Source: Paeniglutamicibacter sulfureus
GTDB taxonomy: Bacteria > Actinomycetota > Actinomycetes > Actinomycetales > Micrococcaceae
DNA: 64,000 nt
NCBI RefSeq assembly: GCF_039535115.1
Contig: NZ_BAAAWO010000001.1
Location: 2,666,001-2,730,000 of the forward strand
Reading direction: 5' to 3'
Shown: positions 52,873-61,884 of the stretch, one piece after another
How positions within the stretch are numbered: the stretch's first letter is position 1
How the letters are laid out: every line of letters starts with the position of its first letter
Notes under the pieces: generated by a model
The model's input: only the letters and a program-made list of their open reading frames with translations
Databases searched by the model: none
Told to the model about the DNA's origin: nothing
Translations under genes and position numbers: made by a program

Positions 52873-53874
52873 TTACTCCTTGTGGCGGCTGTCCGCCGAG
52901 TGCTTCAGGACCACCTTGCCCGTGGTGCCGCGGGATTCCAGCGCCTTGAACGCCTCGACGACATCGGCGATGCCGTACTGCGTCACCTGGGGAACCTTGA
53001 TGGCCCCCGAAGCGATCCAGCCGAAGATGTCAGCGGCGCGACCGGCAATTTCCTCCGCCGTGCGCACGTGGTGGACCACGGTCGGTCGCGTGACGTACAG
53101 GGACCCAAGCCCGGCCAGCGAGTTCACGTCCAGGGTTGGAATCGGTCCGCTGGCGCCGCCGATCGCGACCAGCACGCCGCGTATCCGCAGGGCCCGCAGG
53201 CTTTCGTCGAAGGTCGCCTTCCCAACCCCGTCGTAAACGACCGATGCGCCTTCCCCTCCGGTGAGCTCGCGGACCTTGTCGGCAAACCCTTCGTAGCCGA
53301 TGGCCTCATTCGCCCCGTTGGCCAGCGCCACATCCTGCTTGGCCTGGGTGGAAACCGTTCCGATGACCCGTGCACCCTTCAGCTTTGCGATTTGTGTCAA
53401 CCATTGGCCCACTCCCCCGGCGGCCGCATGGATCAGCACGGTGTCGCCCGGGCCGACAGTGTAGGTGTCATGCACCAGGTAGTGGGCAGTGATGCCCTGC
53501 ATCAGTGCCGCCACGGCTGTGGCGTCGTCGATGCTGGCGGGGATCGCCACCACCTTGGAGGCATCGACCACCGCGAACTCGGAGAAACTTCCTTGGCCTC
53601 CGGCAAGCCACCCCACGCGCTGTCCGGGCGCAAGCCCGGTGACCTCCTCGCCCAGTGCCTCGATGACTCCCACGCCCTCGACACCTGCAAGGAACGGGGC
53701 CCGCAACGGTGTGGCCCCACTGCGTTGGGCGACGTCAAGGTAGTTCACCCCCGCGACGGACAACAGCACCAGGACCTGGCCCGCCGCTGGCGACGGCCGC
53801 TCGGCTTGCCGAAATTCAAAGGTTTCCGGGCCTCCGTGTTCGGAAACCACCACGGCGTTCATGGTCTCGGGCAT
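52873..53874 (-). CDS. NADPH:quinone oxidoreductase-like, zinc-free MDR
   Basis: 333 residues of the quinone-oxidoreductase branch of the medium-chain dehydrogenases. The zinc-binding cysteines are absent. Recognised by VAGVNYLDVAQRSG near residue 42, the NADPH loop HAAAGGVGQWLTQIAK near residue 148 and VYDGVGKATFDESL. It reduces quinones or conjugated carbonyls with NADPH. The gene stands alone between the phosphodiesterase gene and a hairpin at 53933-53982. Confidence 0.9.
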   Translation of the reverse strand: MPETMNAVVVSEHGGPETFEFRQAERPSPAAGQVLVLLSVAGVNYLDVAQRSGATPLRAPFLAGVEGVGVIEALGEEVTGLAPGQRVGWLAGGQGSFSEFAVVDASKVVAIPASIDDATAVAALMQGITAHYLVHDTYTVGPGDTVLIHAAAGGVGQWLTQIAKLKGARVIGTVSTQAKQDVALANGANEAIGYEGFADKVRELTGGEGASVVYDGVGKATFDESLRALRIRGVLVAIGGASGPIPTLDVNSLAGLGSLYVTRPTVVHHVRTAEEIAGRAADIFGWIASGAIKVPQVTQYGIADVVEAFKALESRGTTGKVVLKHSADSRHKE

Positions 53875-53932
53875 GTCGCGTTATCCTGTCCTGGGTTAAA
53901 TCGAAATCTATGGCTGTGTTCGATGGTCCCCA

Positions 53933-53982
53933 CGCCAGGTTGGGTCGAGCGCCCCCGTGGGGGTTCCCGACCCAACCTGGCG
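53933..53982. terminator. Long hairpin between qor-like and mmsA genes
   Basis: 15-bp perfect arms (53933-53947 and 53968-53982, core CCAGGTTGGGTCG) enclose a loop that itself holds a CCCCC/GGGGG stem. It lies 11 bp after the mmsA stop on the minus strand. It can serve as terminator; the form also suits a dispersed intergenic repeat. Confidence 0.65.
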
Positions 53983-53993
53983 CGGAAACTCGG

Positions 53994-55502
53994 TCAGTGC
54001 GTGGGGAATCCCAATTCGATCTGGGATTCGCTCGGGTCAGGCCAGCGGCTGGTGACGACCTTGCGCCGGGTGTAGAAGTTGAAGGATTCCGGGCCGTACA
54101 TGTGGGTGTCGCCGAAGAGCGAGTCCTTCCACCCGCCGAAGCTGAAGGCACCGATGGGCACCGGGATCGGCACGTTGATGCCCACCATCCCGACCTCGAT
54201 GTCGAACTCGTATTCCCGGGCGGTCTTGCCGTCGCGGGTGAAGACCGCCGTGCCGTTGGCGAAGCGGTTCGAGTTGATCAGCTCAACGGCCTGCGCGTAG
54301 TCATCCACGCGCACCACGGCCAGGACGGGACCGAAGATCTCCTCGTCATAGACCCGCATCCCGGGCTTCACGTGGTCCACAAGCGAGACGCCGATGAAGT
54401 AGCCGTTGGAGTCGAAGTGCTGGTTTCGGCCGTCGACCAATACCTCGGCACCTTCTTCCTGGGCCGAGGCGATGAATCCTGCCACCCGGTCCCGTGCGGC
54501 GGCGGTGATCAGCGGGCCCATCTCCGAGTCCGGGTGCGTCCCGTCGCCGACCTTGAGCCCGGGGATGCGCTCGGAGATCTTGGCAACGAGTTCATCGGCG
54601 ATGGAGCCCACGGCCACAACGACCGAAACAGCCATGCAGCGTTCCCCGGCCGAGCCATAGGCACCGGAGATCGCGGCATCCGCGGCGGCATCCAGGTCCG
54701 CATCGGGCATCACGACCATGTGGTTCTTCGCGCCTCCCAGCGCCTGGACCCGCTTGCCGTTGGCCGCCGCCGTGGAATACACGTACTTGGCGATCGGCGT
54801 GGAACCGACGAAGGAGACTCCGGTGATCCCGGGGTTGGCGAGGATCTCGTCGACGGCTTCCTTGTCACCGTGCACGACGTTCAGGATCCCGGCCGGCAGA
54901 CCTGCCTCCTCGAAGATCGAGGCAATCCAGTTGGCTGCCGAGGGGTTGCGTTCGCTGGGCTTGAGGATCACCGCGTTGCCGGCGGCGATGGCGGTGGTGA
55001 TCATCCACAGCGGGACCATGGCGGGGAAGTTGAAGGGGGTGATGCAGGCGACCACGCCCAGCGGTTGCCGGGTCTGGTGGACATCGACGCCGGTGGCGAC
55101 CTGTTCGGCGTATTCGCCCTTGAGGTGGTGCATCAGCCCGGTGCAGAAGTCCACGCTTTCCAGGCCGCGGACGATCTCCCCGTCGGCATCGGAGAGGACC
55201 TTGCCGTGTTCGGCGGTGATGATCGCGCCGAGTTCGGCGCGGCGTTCGTCGATGAGCTGGCGGACCGTGAAGAGGATCTGGCTGCGCTTGGCCAGTCCCA
55301 GGCGGCGCCAACCGCGCTGTGCCGCAGCCGCGGTCGTGGTTGCCTCGCGCACGGTCTGTGCGCTGGCCAGTGCTACCTGGCCGGTCTGTTCGCCGGTGGC
55401 GGGGTTGTAGACCGGGCCGAAGCGTTCGGAGTCGGTGATGGACGTGCCGCCGATGTGGTGGCCGATGGTGGACACGGAAAGGTGTTCAAGTGTTTGCGAC
55501 AT
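53994..55502 (-). CDS. mmsA: Methylmalonate-semialdehyde dehydrogenase (CoA-acylating)
   Basis: 502 residues of the aldehyde dehydrogenase superfamily. ITPFNFPAMVPLWM near residue 155 and the catalytic cysteine in GSAGERCMAVSV near residue 288 (rather than GQxC) are the hallmarks of MmsA/IolA, which convert methylmalonate or malonate semialdehyde plus CoA and NAD to propionyl- or acetyl-CoA. With mmsB it ends valine catabolism. It follows mmsB by 3 bp on the same transcript; an inositol-pathway role (iolA) is less likely with this neighbour. Confidence 0.93.
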   Translation of the reverse strand: MSQTLEHLSVSTIGHHIGGTSITDSERFGPVYNPATGEQTGQVALASAQTVREATTTAAAAQRGWRRLGLAKRSQILFTVRQLIDERRAELGAIITAEHGKVLSDADGEIVRGLESVDFCTGLMHHLKGEYAEQVATGVDVHQTRQPLGVVACITPFNFPAMVPLWMITTAIAAGNAVILKPSERNPSAANWIASIFEEAGLPAGILNVVHGDKEAVDEILANPGITGVSFVGSTPIAKYVYSTAAANGKRVQALGGAKNHMVVMPDADLDAAADAAISGAYGSAGERCMAVSVVVAVGSIADELVAKISERIPGLKVGDGTHPDSEMGPLITAAARDRVAGFIASAQEEGAEVLVDGRNQHFDSNGYFIGVSLVDHVKPGMRVYDEEIFGPVLAVVRVDDYAQAVELINSNRFANGTAVFTRDGKTAREYEFDIEVGMVGINVPIPVPIGAFSFGGWKDSLFGDTHMYGPESFNFYTRRKVVTSRWPDPSESQIELGFPTH

Positions 55503-55505
55503 GGG

Positions 55506-56426
55506 TTACTTCTTCTCCTGGGTGTAGCCGGCTACGGTGCCGTCCGGTGTTACGTTTTTGACGATCAGGGAGCAGTCCTTGTCTCCCAGGCCTTCGGCGA
55601 TCAGTGCGTCGAAGTGCTCGCGTGCCAGGGTCGCCGCGGGGAGCTTGACTCCCGTCATCTCGCCGGCGTCCAGGGCCAACCCGACATCCTTGCGGGCCAG
55701 GTCCACCCGGAACGTTGCATCGAAGTTGTTGTTTGCAGCCGAGGTGTCGATGACGCCCGGCACCGGGTACCAGGTCTGCTGCGCCCACGAGCGTCCCGAA
55801 GAGACCGAGGCGATCTCCCAGAAGACCTTGGGATCCAGCCCCAGCTTCTCGGCCAGCTGGGAGCCCTCGGCCGAGGCCATCAGGTCGATGAAGAGCATCA
55901 TGTTGTTGCAGATCTTGGCGGCGATACCGGTCGTGGCCCCGCCGGCCACGATGGTCTTGCCCGCCAGCGGCTTGATGTGCTCCACCGCTTCGGCCGTGTG
56001 CTCCGGGATTCCACCGACCATGAAGGCCAGGGTTGCGGCGGCGGCCCCCGAGATTCCCCCGGAGACCGGTGCGTCAACGAATTTCAGGCCACGCTCGAGC
56101 GAGCCTTCGTGGCAAAAGCGCGAGGTCTCGATGTCTACCGTCGAGCTGTCCAACAGCAGCGTCTGCGCGGTGGCGTGGGCCCAGATTCCGTCATGGCCCT
56201 CGTACACGCTGCGGACGTGCTCGCCCTTGGGGAGCATGGTGAAGACCGCATCGGATCTCTGGACCGCCTCGGCAATGGAGCCAACGATTTCGACGCCATG
56301 TTCCTTGGCGGCGATGCAGGCCTCCGGGTTGAGGTCGTATCCCTTGACCTGGTGCCCGGCCGCAACGAGATTTGCGGTCATTGGCCCGCCCATGTTTCCT
56401 AGTCCGATCCAGCCGTAAACTGCCAT
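55506..56426 (-). CDS. mmsB: 3-hydroxyisobutyrate dehydrogenase
   Basis: 306 residues of the beta-hydroxyacid dehydrogenase family. NAD loop GWIGLGNMGGPMTANL near residues 5-20, the substrate loop DAPVSGG near residue 120, and the catalytic lysine in GIAAKICNNMM near residue 170 (consensus GxxxKxxNN). It oxidises 3-hydroxyisobutyrate to methylmalonate semialdehyde, the substrate of the next enzyme. AGGAGG precedes the ATG at 56426; the frame is open to 56477 but without a site. A LysR gene is divergent. Confidence 0.93.
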   Translation of the reverse strand: MAVYGWIGLGNMGGPMTANLVAAGHQVKGYDLNPEACIAAKEHGVEIVGSIAEAVQRSDAVFTMLPKGEHVRSVYEGHDGIWAHATAQTLLLDSSTVDIETSRFCHEGSLERGLKFVDAPVSGGISGAAAATLAFMVGGIPEHTAEAVEHIKPLAGKTIVAGGATTGIAAKICNNMMLFIDLMASAEGSQLAEKLGLDPKVFWEIASVSSGRSWAQQTWYPVPGVIDTSAANNNFDATFRVDLARKDVGLALDAGEMTGVKLPAATLAREHFDALIAEGLGDKDCSLIVKNVTPDGTVAGYTQEKK

Positions 56427-56534
56427 GATTCCTCCTGCGCCGTGGTCCGCCCGATCGGGCCGTGATAGGCACCACACTATGTGCCCACTTCTTGCCGTTC
56501 AACGCACAAGATGGGCCCAGGTTTGCACCACTCA

Positions 56535-56550
56535 TGTGCGTCAACGCACA
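56535..56550. promoter_or_regulatory. LysR-type binding site with upstream direct repeat
   Basis: TGTGCGT and ACGCACA form perfect 7-bp arms around CA. A 10-bp half, CAACGCACAA, occurs at 56500-56509 and again, overlapping the palindrome, at 56542-56551, exactly 42 bp apart (four helical turns), as expected for a LysR tetramer in the divergent mmsB/lysR region. Confidence 0.65.
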
Positions 56551-56558
56551 ATGAGTGC

Positions 56559-57437
56559 ATGGAACGCACCCTTGACCACCACCATCTGGAATCCTTGATC
56601 ACTTTTCTCTCGGTGGCCCGACTCGGGCGCTACACCGCGGCGGCCGACGTGCTGGGCGTCAACCACTCGACGGTGTCGCGCCGCATTGCCGCCCTCGAAA
56701 AGGCAGTGGGCGGCCGCGTGCTCACGCGCACACCCTCCGGTTGGGAGGTCACTGACCTGGGACGTCGCGCCCTGGGGGTCGCCGAGGACATCGAGCGGGC
56801 ACTGACGGGCCTCACCGAGACCCGTGCCACCGGCGAACTCGCCGGAACGGTTCGCATCGGGGTGCCGGACGCCTTCGCCGCGCATTTTGCGACCCCGGCC
56901 ATGGCCGCCCTGCAACGCAAGCATCCACGGCTGGCAGTCGAGCTGATGAGCGCAACCCAGAGGGCCAGGCAAACCCGTTCAGGAGTCGACCTGGAAGTGG
57001 TGGTGGGCAAGCCCCACGTGCACAAGGCGGTGGCGACCGAGCTGCTCACCTACCACCTGGGGCTCTATGCCTCCCGCGAGTACCTTGCCGACCACGGGGA
57101 ACCGCAGGGGCTTGCCGATCTCGTCTCGCACCGCCTGAACTACTATGTGGAATCCGCGCTGACCATTGACGAGCTGGACAGTGCGACCGAAGCGCTGCCG
57201 CCGATGCCCCGGGGCATCACCTCCACCAGCGTGTTCTCCCATATTGCGGCGACCAAGGCCTCGGCCGGGATCGGCATCCTGCCGGACTTCCTGGCCGACC
57301 TCGAGGCCGATCTGGTGCGTCTGTTGCCGGGCAACTATGCACATGCCGCCACTTATTGGGTGGTCGGGCGCGAAGAGGCGCTGCGCAACCCGGCGGTGCT
57401 GGCGGCGGTTGCGGCCATGGGAGATGCCACCGCGTAG
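56559..57437 (+). CDS. LysR-family regulator of mmsBA
   Basis: 292 residues. The winged helix-turn-helix at residues 10-65 reads SVARLGRYTAAADVLGVNHSTVSRRIAALE (two parts: SVARLGRYTAAADVLG and VNHSTVSRRIAALE). The effector domain follows from residue 95 (VRIGVPDAFAAHFA). It is divergent from mmsB with the binding sites in between, so control of valine catabolism is likely. The ATG at 56559 begins the family sequence; the frame is open to 56481. Confidence 0.88.
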   Translation: MERTLDHHHLESLITFLSVARLGRYTAAADVLGVNHSTVSRRIAALEKAVGGRVLTRTPSGWEVTDLGRRALGVAEDIERALTGLTETRATGELAGTVRIGVPDAFAAHFATPAMAALQRKHPRLAVELMSATQRARQTRSGVDLEVVVGKPHVHKAVATELLTYHLGLYASREYLADHGEPQGLADLVSHRLNYYVESALTIDELDSATEALPPMPRGITSTSVFSHIAATKASAGIGILPDFLADLEADLVRLLPGNYAHAATYWVVGREEALRNPAVLAAVAAMGDATA

Positions 57438-57452
57438 GAACCCGGGCGCGCA

Positions 57453-57494
57453 AATGCCTGTGGGAAGCGGCCATGGCCGCTTCCCACAGGCATT
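57453..57494. terminator. 42-bp perfect palindrome, bidirectional terminator
   Basis: The full span is self-complementary (core AAGCGGCCATGGCCGCTT). It lies between the stop codons of the convergent lysR and MHS transporter genes. Confidence 0.85.
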
Positions 57495-57513
57495 GTTGCC
57501 TCATGTCTCGGTA

Positions 57514-58917
57514 CTACTTCACGCTGTCGCGCGCCGCGGCCTCCGAAGCCTCCGTGTTGATGACGATCGTCCGGGCCCGGTCGGCCTCGTCGATGTCGTG
57601 CAGGGAAATACCGTTGGTTTCACGCATGGAGTACACGACGGCCAGGGTGATGATCGCCGCTATGCCGATGTAGATCGCCACCGGCACCCACGACCCGTAG
57701 ATGCTCAGCAGGAAGGTGGCGATGATCGGTGCCATCGAGCCGGCCACGATCGAGGTGACCTGGTAGCCCAGGGAGACCCCGGAGTAGCGCATGCGGGTCG
57801 GGAACATCTCGGCCATGATGGCCGGCTGCCCGGCGTACATCAGGCCGTGGACCAGCAGGCCCGCCACGACCACCAGCAGGATCACGAAGTCGTTCTGCGT
57901 GTTGAACAGCGGGAAGGCCACGAATCCCCAGACCAGCATGAGCGCGGCGCCCAGGGCATAGACCGGGCGGCGGCCCAGCTTGTCGGTGTAGCGCCCGATC
58001 ACCGGAACGACCGCAAAGTGGATCAGGTGTGCCACCAGCATCAGCAGCAGGATCGTGGAGGTGTCCATCTTCAGCTGGGTCTTGAGGTAGGTGATGGAGA
58101 ACGTCACCACCATGTAGTAGAGGATGTTCTCGCCCAGCCGCAGGCCCATGGCGGTGAACACGCCGCGCGGGTAGCGGCGGAAGACCTCGGCCACGCCGTA
58201 GCCGGCCTCGGCGTTCTGCTCCAGCTCAGCCTTGGCCTCCTGGAAGATCGGGGCGTCGGAGATCCGGGTGCGCACGTAGTAGCCCACCGCGACGATGACC
58301 ACCGAGAGCCAGAAGCCGATCCGCCAGCCCCAGGCCAGGAAGGCCTCCTCGGACAGTGTGGAGGAGAGCACCAGCAGCACGATGGTGGCGAGCAGGTTGC
58401 CTGCCGGCACCGCGGCCTGGGGCCACGATGCCCAGAACCCTCGTTCCTTGTCCGGTGCGTGCTCGGCGACCAGCAGCACCGCCCCGCCCCATTCGCCGCC
58501 GACGGCAAAGCCCTGGAAGAAGCGCAGGACCACCAGCAAGATCGGCGCCGCGTAGCCGATGGCGTCGAAGGTCGGCAGGCAGCCCATCAGGAAGGTGGTG
58601 ACGCCCACCAGGATGATGGCCACCTGCAGCAGGTGCTTGCGGCCGTACTTGTCCCCGAAGTGGCCAAAGACGATGCCGCCGATGGGCCGGGCAATGAAGC
58701 CCACGGCGTAGGTCAGGAACGCCTTGATGATGTTGTCGAGCTCGTTGGCTGCCTCGGGGAAGAAGATCTTGTTGAAGACGAGCGTTGCCGCCGTCGCGTA
58801 CAGGAAGAACTCGTACCATTCGACGACCGTTCCGGCCATCGAGGCGACCACGACGCGCTTGAGTCCCTTGCGCTCCTGGATACTGTCACTGCTGGGGCGA
58901 GATGAAGCCACTTCCAA
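57514..58917 (-). CDS. MFS transporter, metabolite:H+ symporter (MHS) family
   Basis: 467 residues with 12 membrane segments. The MHS signature is clear: VVEWYEFFLYATAATLVF in segment 1, GGIVFGHFGDKYGRKHLL in loop 2-3, and FAVGGEWGGAVLLVAEHAP in segment 4 (two parts: FAVGGEWGGAVLLV and AEHAP). Members import shikimate, alpha-ketoglutarate, proline/betaine or protocatechuate with protons. It is near the pca genes, so uptake of an aromatic acid or related carboxylate is plausible. Monocistronic on the minus strand; the ATG is at 58917. Confidence 0.9.
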   Translation of the reverse strand: MEVASSRPSSDSIQERKGLKRVVVASMAGTVVEWYEFFLYATAATLVFNKIFFPEAANELDNIIKAFLTYAVGFIARPIGGIVFGHFGDKYGRKHLLQVAIILVGVTTFLMGCLPTFDAIGYAAPILLVVLRFFQGFAVGGEWGGAVLLVAEHAPDKERGFWASWPQAAVPAGNLLATIVLLVLSSTLSEEAFLAWGWRIGFWLSVVIVAVGYYVRTRISDAPIFQEAKAELEQNAEAGYGVAEVFRRYPRGVFTAMGLRLGENILYYMVVTFSITYLKTQLKMDTSTILLLMLVAHLIHFAVVPVIGRYTDKLGRRPVYALGAALMLVWGFVAFPLFNTQNDFVILLVVVAGLLVHGLMYAGQPAIMAEMFPTRMRYSGVSLGYQVTSIVAGSMAPIIATFLLSIYGSWVPVAIYIGIAAIITLAVVYSMRETNGISLHDIDEADRARTIVINTEASEAAARDSVK

Positions 58918-59139
58918 CCTCCGAAGGTTCCACGGACGGCACCTGGGGCAATTGCCGCTTGCCGATCACGCCTCCGAGTATGGCCCAGGTCACAGTGAAG
59001 TTGGAAGCGTTTGCACCCGGGATGAGGTGGCCCGTTTGGGCACATGTGCCGTGCGGCAATGCACGGGCATGCGCCTCGGCGGCGGACAGGCGGGCTGATG
59101 CATAGACTGGTTGGTGGTTCGACGGAAGGAACACGCGAC

Positions 59140-60318
59140 ATGGTTACCCGCTTGGATACCGTAGTGGTTGGCGGCGGGGCCATGGGCTCGGCCACCGCCT
59201 GGGCGCTGGCTACACGCGGCCGCGAGGTCACGCTGCTGGAGCAGTTCGCCCCCGGGCACACCCTGGGCGCATCCCACGGCAGTACCCGGAACCTCAACCT
59301 TGGCTATGCGGATCCGGTCTACGTGTCCATGCTCGCCGAGGCACTCGGACTCTGGGACCTGCTCGGCGAGCAAAGCGGCCAGACCCAGGTGACGCGCGCG
59401 GGAATCGTCAACCACGGCGCCCCGCGGGAACAGGCACGGGTGCTGGCGTCCCTGACGGCTGCGGGCATCGCGGCGGAGGAACTGTCGGCCGCGGAGGCAG
59501 GTGAGCGCTGGAGCGGCCTTCGCTTCACGGGCCCCGCGCTGCACATGCCCGACGGCGGGCAGCTCAACCCCGACCTGGCCCTGCCGTCCTTCCAGCAGGT
59601 GGCGCAGCGGCACGGCGCCCTCATCCGCCACGGGGTGCGGGTCGCCGGGATGAAAATCACCGGGGACAGGGAGGTCCACCTGGCCCTGGAAACCGCGGAA
59701 GGCAGTGAAACCGTGGAGGCCCGCAGCGTCGTTGTCACCGCGGGCGCCTGGACCGGCCAGCTGCTCCCCGGATCGGTGCGCCTGCCGGCCCTGCGCATCA
59801 CGCAGGAACAGCCGGTGCACTTTGCCCGGCGACGGCAGGAGGATGTGTGGCCCGGCTTCAACCACACCTTGGTTCCGGGTTCCCCCGGCTTTGAAAATGC
59901 CTACTCCCCGGTTTACGGCATGCTGACACCCGGCGAGGGGATCAAGGCGGGCTGGCACGGAACCGGGGCGTTGACGCATCCCGACCGGCGAAGTTTCGCC
60001 GCCGAGCCGCTCCAGCTGCGTGCCTTGCAGGACTACGCCCGGCAGTGGCTCCCGGGCGTCGATGCCGATTCCTTCACTGAGGTCAGCTGTACCTACACCA
60101 CCACGCCGGACGAGGATTTTGTCCTGGACCGCATCGGGCCACTGGTGATCGGTGCCGGGTTTTCCGGCCACGGATTCAAGTTCACGCCGGTCATCGGGAG
60201 GATCCTGGCGGACCTGGCCGACGGCAGCGGTCCGGCACCGGCGAAGTTTGCCGCGCGTCGCACCCTTGCCGTGCCGGCGCGGGCCACCGGGGTCGCCACT
60301 TCCGCCGATTCCGCCTAG
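59140..60318 (+). CDS. SolA-like N-methyl amine/amino acid oxidase (MSOX/MTOX family)
   Basis: 392 residues. The FAD loop TVVVGGGAMGSATAWAL is near residue 6, and GASHGSTRNL near residue 48. The covalent-flavin cysteine is in SCTYTTTPDEDFVLDR near residue 315, and GHGFKFTPVIG closes the FAD site. These match monomeric sarcosine oxidase and N-methyltryptophan oxidase, which demethylate N-methyl amino acids with formaldehyde and hydrogen peroxide as products. GAAGGA precedes the ATG at 59140. Its stop overlaps the pcaR stop by 4 bp on the other strand. Confidence 0.9.
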   Translation: MVTRLDTVVVGGGAMGSATAWALATRGREVTLLEQFAPGHTLGASHGSTRNLNLGYADPVYVSMLAEALGLWDLLGEQSGQTQVTRAGIVNHGAPREQARVLASLTAAGIAAEELSAAEAGERWSGLRFTGPALHMPDGGQLNPDLALPSFQQVAQRHGALIRHGVRVAGMKITGDREVHLALETAEGSETVEARSVVVTAGAWTGQLLPGSVRLPALRITQEQPVHFARRRQEDVWPGFNHTLVPGSPGFENAYSPVYGMLTPGEGIKAGWHGTGALTHPDRRSFAAEPLQLRALQDYARQWLPGVDADSFTEVSCTYTTTPDEDFVLDRIGPLVIGAGFSGHGFKFTPVIGRILADLADGSGPAPAKFAARRTLAVPARATGVATSADSA

Positions 60319-61112
60319 CGGCTGGCGGCCAGTGCTTCCTGGACCTGGTGCGCGGCCCGCTGCAACGCGGGCAACACGCGCGCCGCGGCGTCCTGCGCAC
60401 TGACCGGCGATTGCGGCCCCACGCCCATGGACACGTTCATCGCGGCGACCACGGCCCCGTCGGCCGCAAACACCGGGACCGCGACCGAACGCAGGCCCAC
60501 CTCGAGTTCCTGGTCGACGATCGCGTAGCCCTGGGTGCGCACGCGCTCGAGTTCCTCGCGCAGTTCCGCAACGCTGCCGATCCCGTGTCCGGTCGGCGCG
60601 CTCACCCCCGCGGCCAGCAATTGCTCCAGCACCCCGGGCGCTTGGTAGGCCAGCAGCACCCGGCCCATTGAGGTGTTGGCCGCGGGGAAACGCGTCCCGA
60701 CGCTGATGCCCACGCGCATGATCGAGCGGGTGTGCACCCGGGCGATATAGAGGATCTCGCTGCCCTCGAGCACCGAGGCGGAGGCCGACTCGTGGACCTG
60801 CGAGGAGAGTTCCTCGAGCACCGGTTCCATCAGCTGCGGCAGCGTGGCGCTGGAGAGGTAGGAGTATCCCAACTGCAGGACCTTGGAGGTGAGTTCGAAG
60901 AACTTCCCGTCCCCGCGCACGTAGCCAAGCTCCTGCAGGGTCAGCAGGAAGCGGCGGGCCGTGGCACGGGAGAGGTTGGTGCGCTTGGCGACCTCGCTCA
61001 GGGTCATCGAGGGGTGCTCGGCGTCGAAGGCGCAGATGACATCCAGGCCTCGGGCCAGGGACTGGACCGAGGTGGAGCCGCCAGCTGCGGCGGTTCCTGC
61101 ATCCTGGCTCAT
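60315..61112 (-). CDS. pcaR: IclR-family regulator, PcaR/PobR-like
   Basis: 265 residues. The winged helix reads MTLSEVAKRTNLSRATARRF near residues 35-54, followed by the GAF-like effector domain of the PcaR/PobR type (VGISVGTRFPAANTSMGRVL in two parts: VGISVGTRFPAA and NTSMGRVL). AGGAG precedes the ATG at 61112; in-frame ATGs at 61136 and 61160 are less well supported. It lies downstream of the pcaFIJ operon on the same strand but behind a terminator (61177-61214), so it has its own promoter. It is expected to activate pcaFIJ in response to beta-ketoadipate. Confidence 0.86.
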   Translation of the reverse strand: MSQDAGTAAAGGSTSVQSLARGLDVICAFDAEHPSMTLSEVAKRTNLSRATARRFLLTLQELGYVRGDGKFFELTSKVLQLGYSYLSSATLPQLMEPVLEELSSQVHESASASVLEGSEILYIARVHTRSIMRVGISVGTRFPAANTSMGRVLLAYQAPGVLEQLLAAGVSAPTGHGIGSVAELREELERVRTQGYAIVDQELEVGLRSVAVPVFAADGAVVAAMNVSMGVGPQSPVSAQDAAARVLPALQRAAHQVQEALAASR

Positions 61113-61176
61113 GGCGAATGGCTCCTGTGTATTCATCGGTGGTTGCCGCCCAAAATACATGGACGGGGGAAGGCAA

Positions 61177-61214
61177 AAAGAATGGGGGCGTTCTTTCGGC
61201 GGCCCCCATTCTTT
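61177..61214 (-). terminator. Terminator of the pcaFIJ operon
   Basis: A 13-bp perfect stem (61177-61189 with 61202-61214) lies 14 bp after the pcaJ stop codon. On the minus strand it ends ATTCTTTTTG, a clear T-run. It separates pcaJ from pcaR. Confidence 0.87.
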
Positions 61215-61227
61215 CAGACTTGCAGGG

Positions 61228-61884
61228 CTATGCCTTGATCAGGTCCACCGGGATCTTGGCGTCGAGTTCCTCGAAGGTGATGCCGTGCGTCGAACGAACG
61301 GTGACCCCGGATTCGTCGATGACGAAGATCGCGGACTCGGTGTAGATGCGCGAAACGCAACCCAGCCCGGTGACCGGGTAGGAAAGTGCCTCGACCAGCT
61401 TGGACTCACCGGTCTTGGTGAACAGGCCCATCATGACCCAGGTCTGCTTGGCACCGATGGCAAGATCCATGGCCCCGCCGACTGCCGGGATCGCGCCCGG
61501 AGCGCCGGTGTGCCAGTTCGCCAGGTCGCCCTCGGCCGAGACCTGGAAGGCCCCAAGGACGCAGACGTCCAGGTGCCCGCCGCGCATCATCGCGAAGGAG
61601 TCTGCGTGGTGGAAGTAGCTGGCGCCGGGCAGCTCGGTCACCGGGATCTTGCCGGCGTTGATCAGGTCCTCGTCGACGTCCTCGCCGGTGGCGACCGGGC
61701 CCATGCCCAGCATGCCGTTCTCGGTGTGCAGGGTGACGCCCTGCTCGGTGGTGAGGAAGTTGGACACGTTGGTCGGTTGGCCGATGCCCAGGTTCACGAA
61801 CGCGCCGGCCGGGATGTCGGCGGCGACCAGCTTGGCCATTTCGTCGCGGGTCAGCGCGGCCTCGGTGGAGTTGTACTGGCTCAT
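61228..61884 (-). CDS. pcaJ: 3-oxoadipate CoA-transferase subunit B
   Basis: 218 residues. The catalytic glutamate is in HTENGMLGMGP near residue 55; LGIGQPTNVSNFL before it and GDLANWHTGAPGAIPAVGGA (two parts: GDLANWHTG and APGAIPAVGGA) after it fit PcaJ. It activates beta-ketoadipate with CoA from succinyl-CoA, together with PcaI. The start overlaps the pcaI stop by one base (TAATG), so translation is coupled. Confidence 0.92.
   Translation of the reverse strand: MSQYNSTEAALTRDEMAKLVAADIPAGAFVNLGIGQPTNVSNFLTTEQGVTLHTENGMLGMGPVATGEDVDEDLINAGKIPVTELPGASYFHHADSFAMMRGGHLDVCVLGAFQVSAEGDLANWHTGAPGAIPAVGGAMDLAIGAKQTWVMMGLFTKTGESKLVEALSYPVTGLGCVSRIYTESAIFVIDESGVTVRSTHGITFEELDAKIPVDLIKA

Noticed and set aside
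53709..56402. 897-codon plus-strand open frame opposite mmsAB
   Set aside because: It is the mirror frame of two well-defined genes, with low-complexity composition and no domain.
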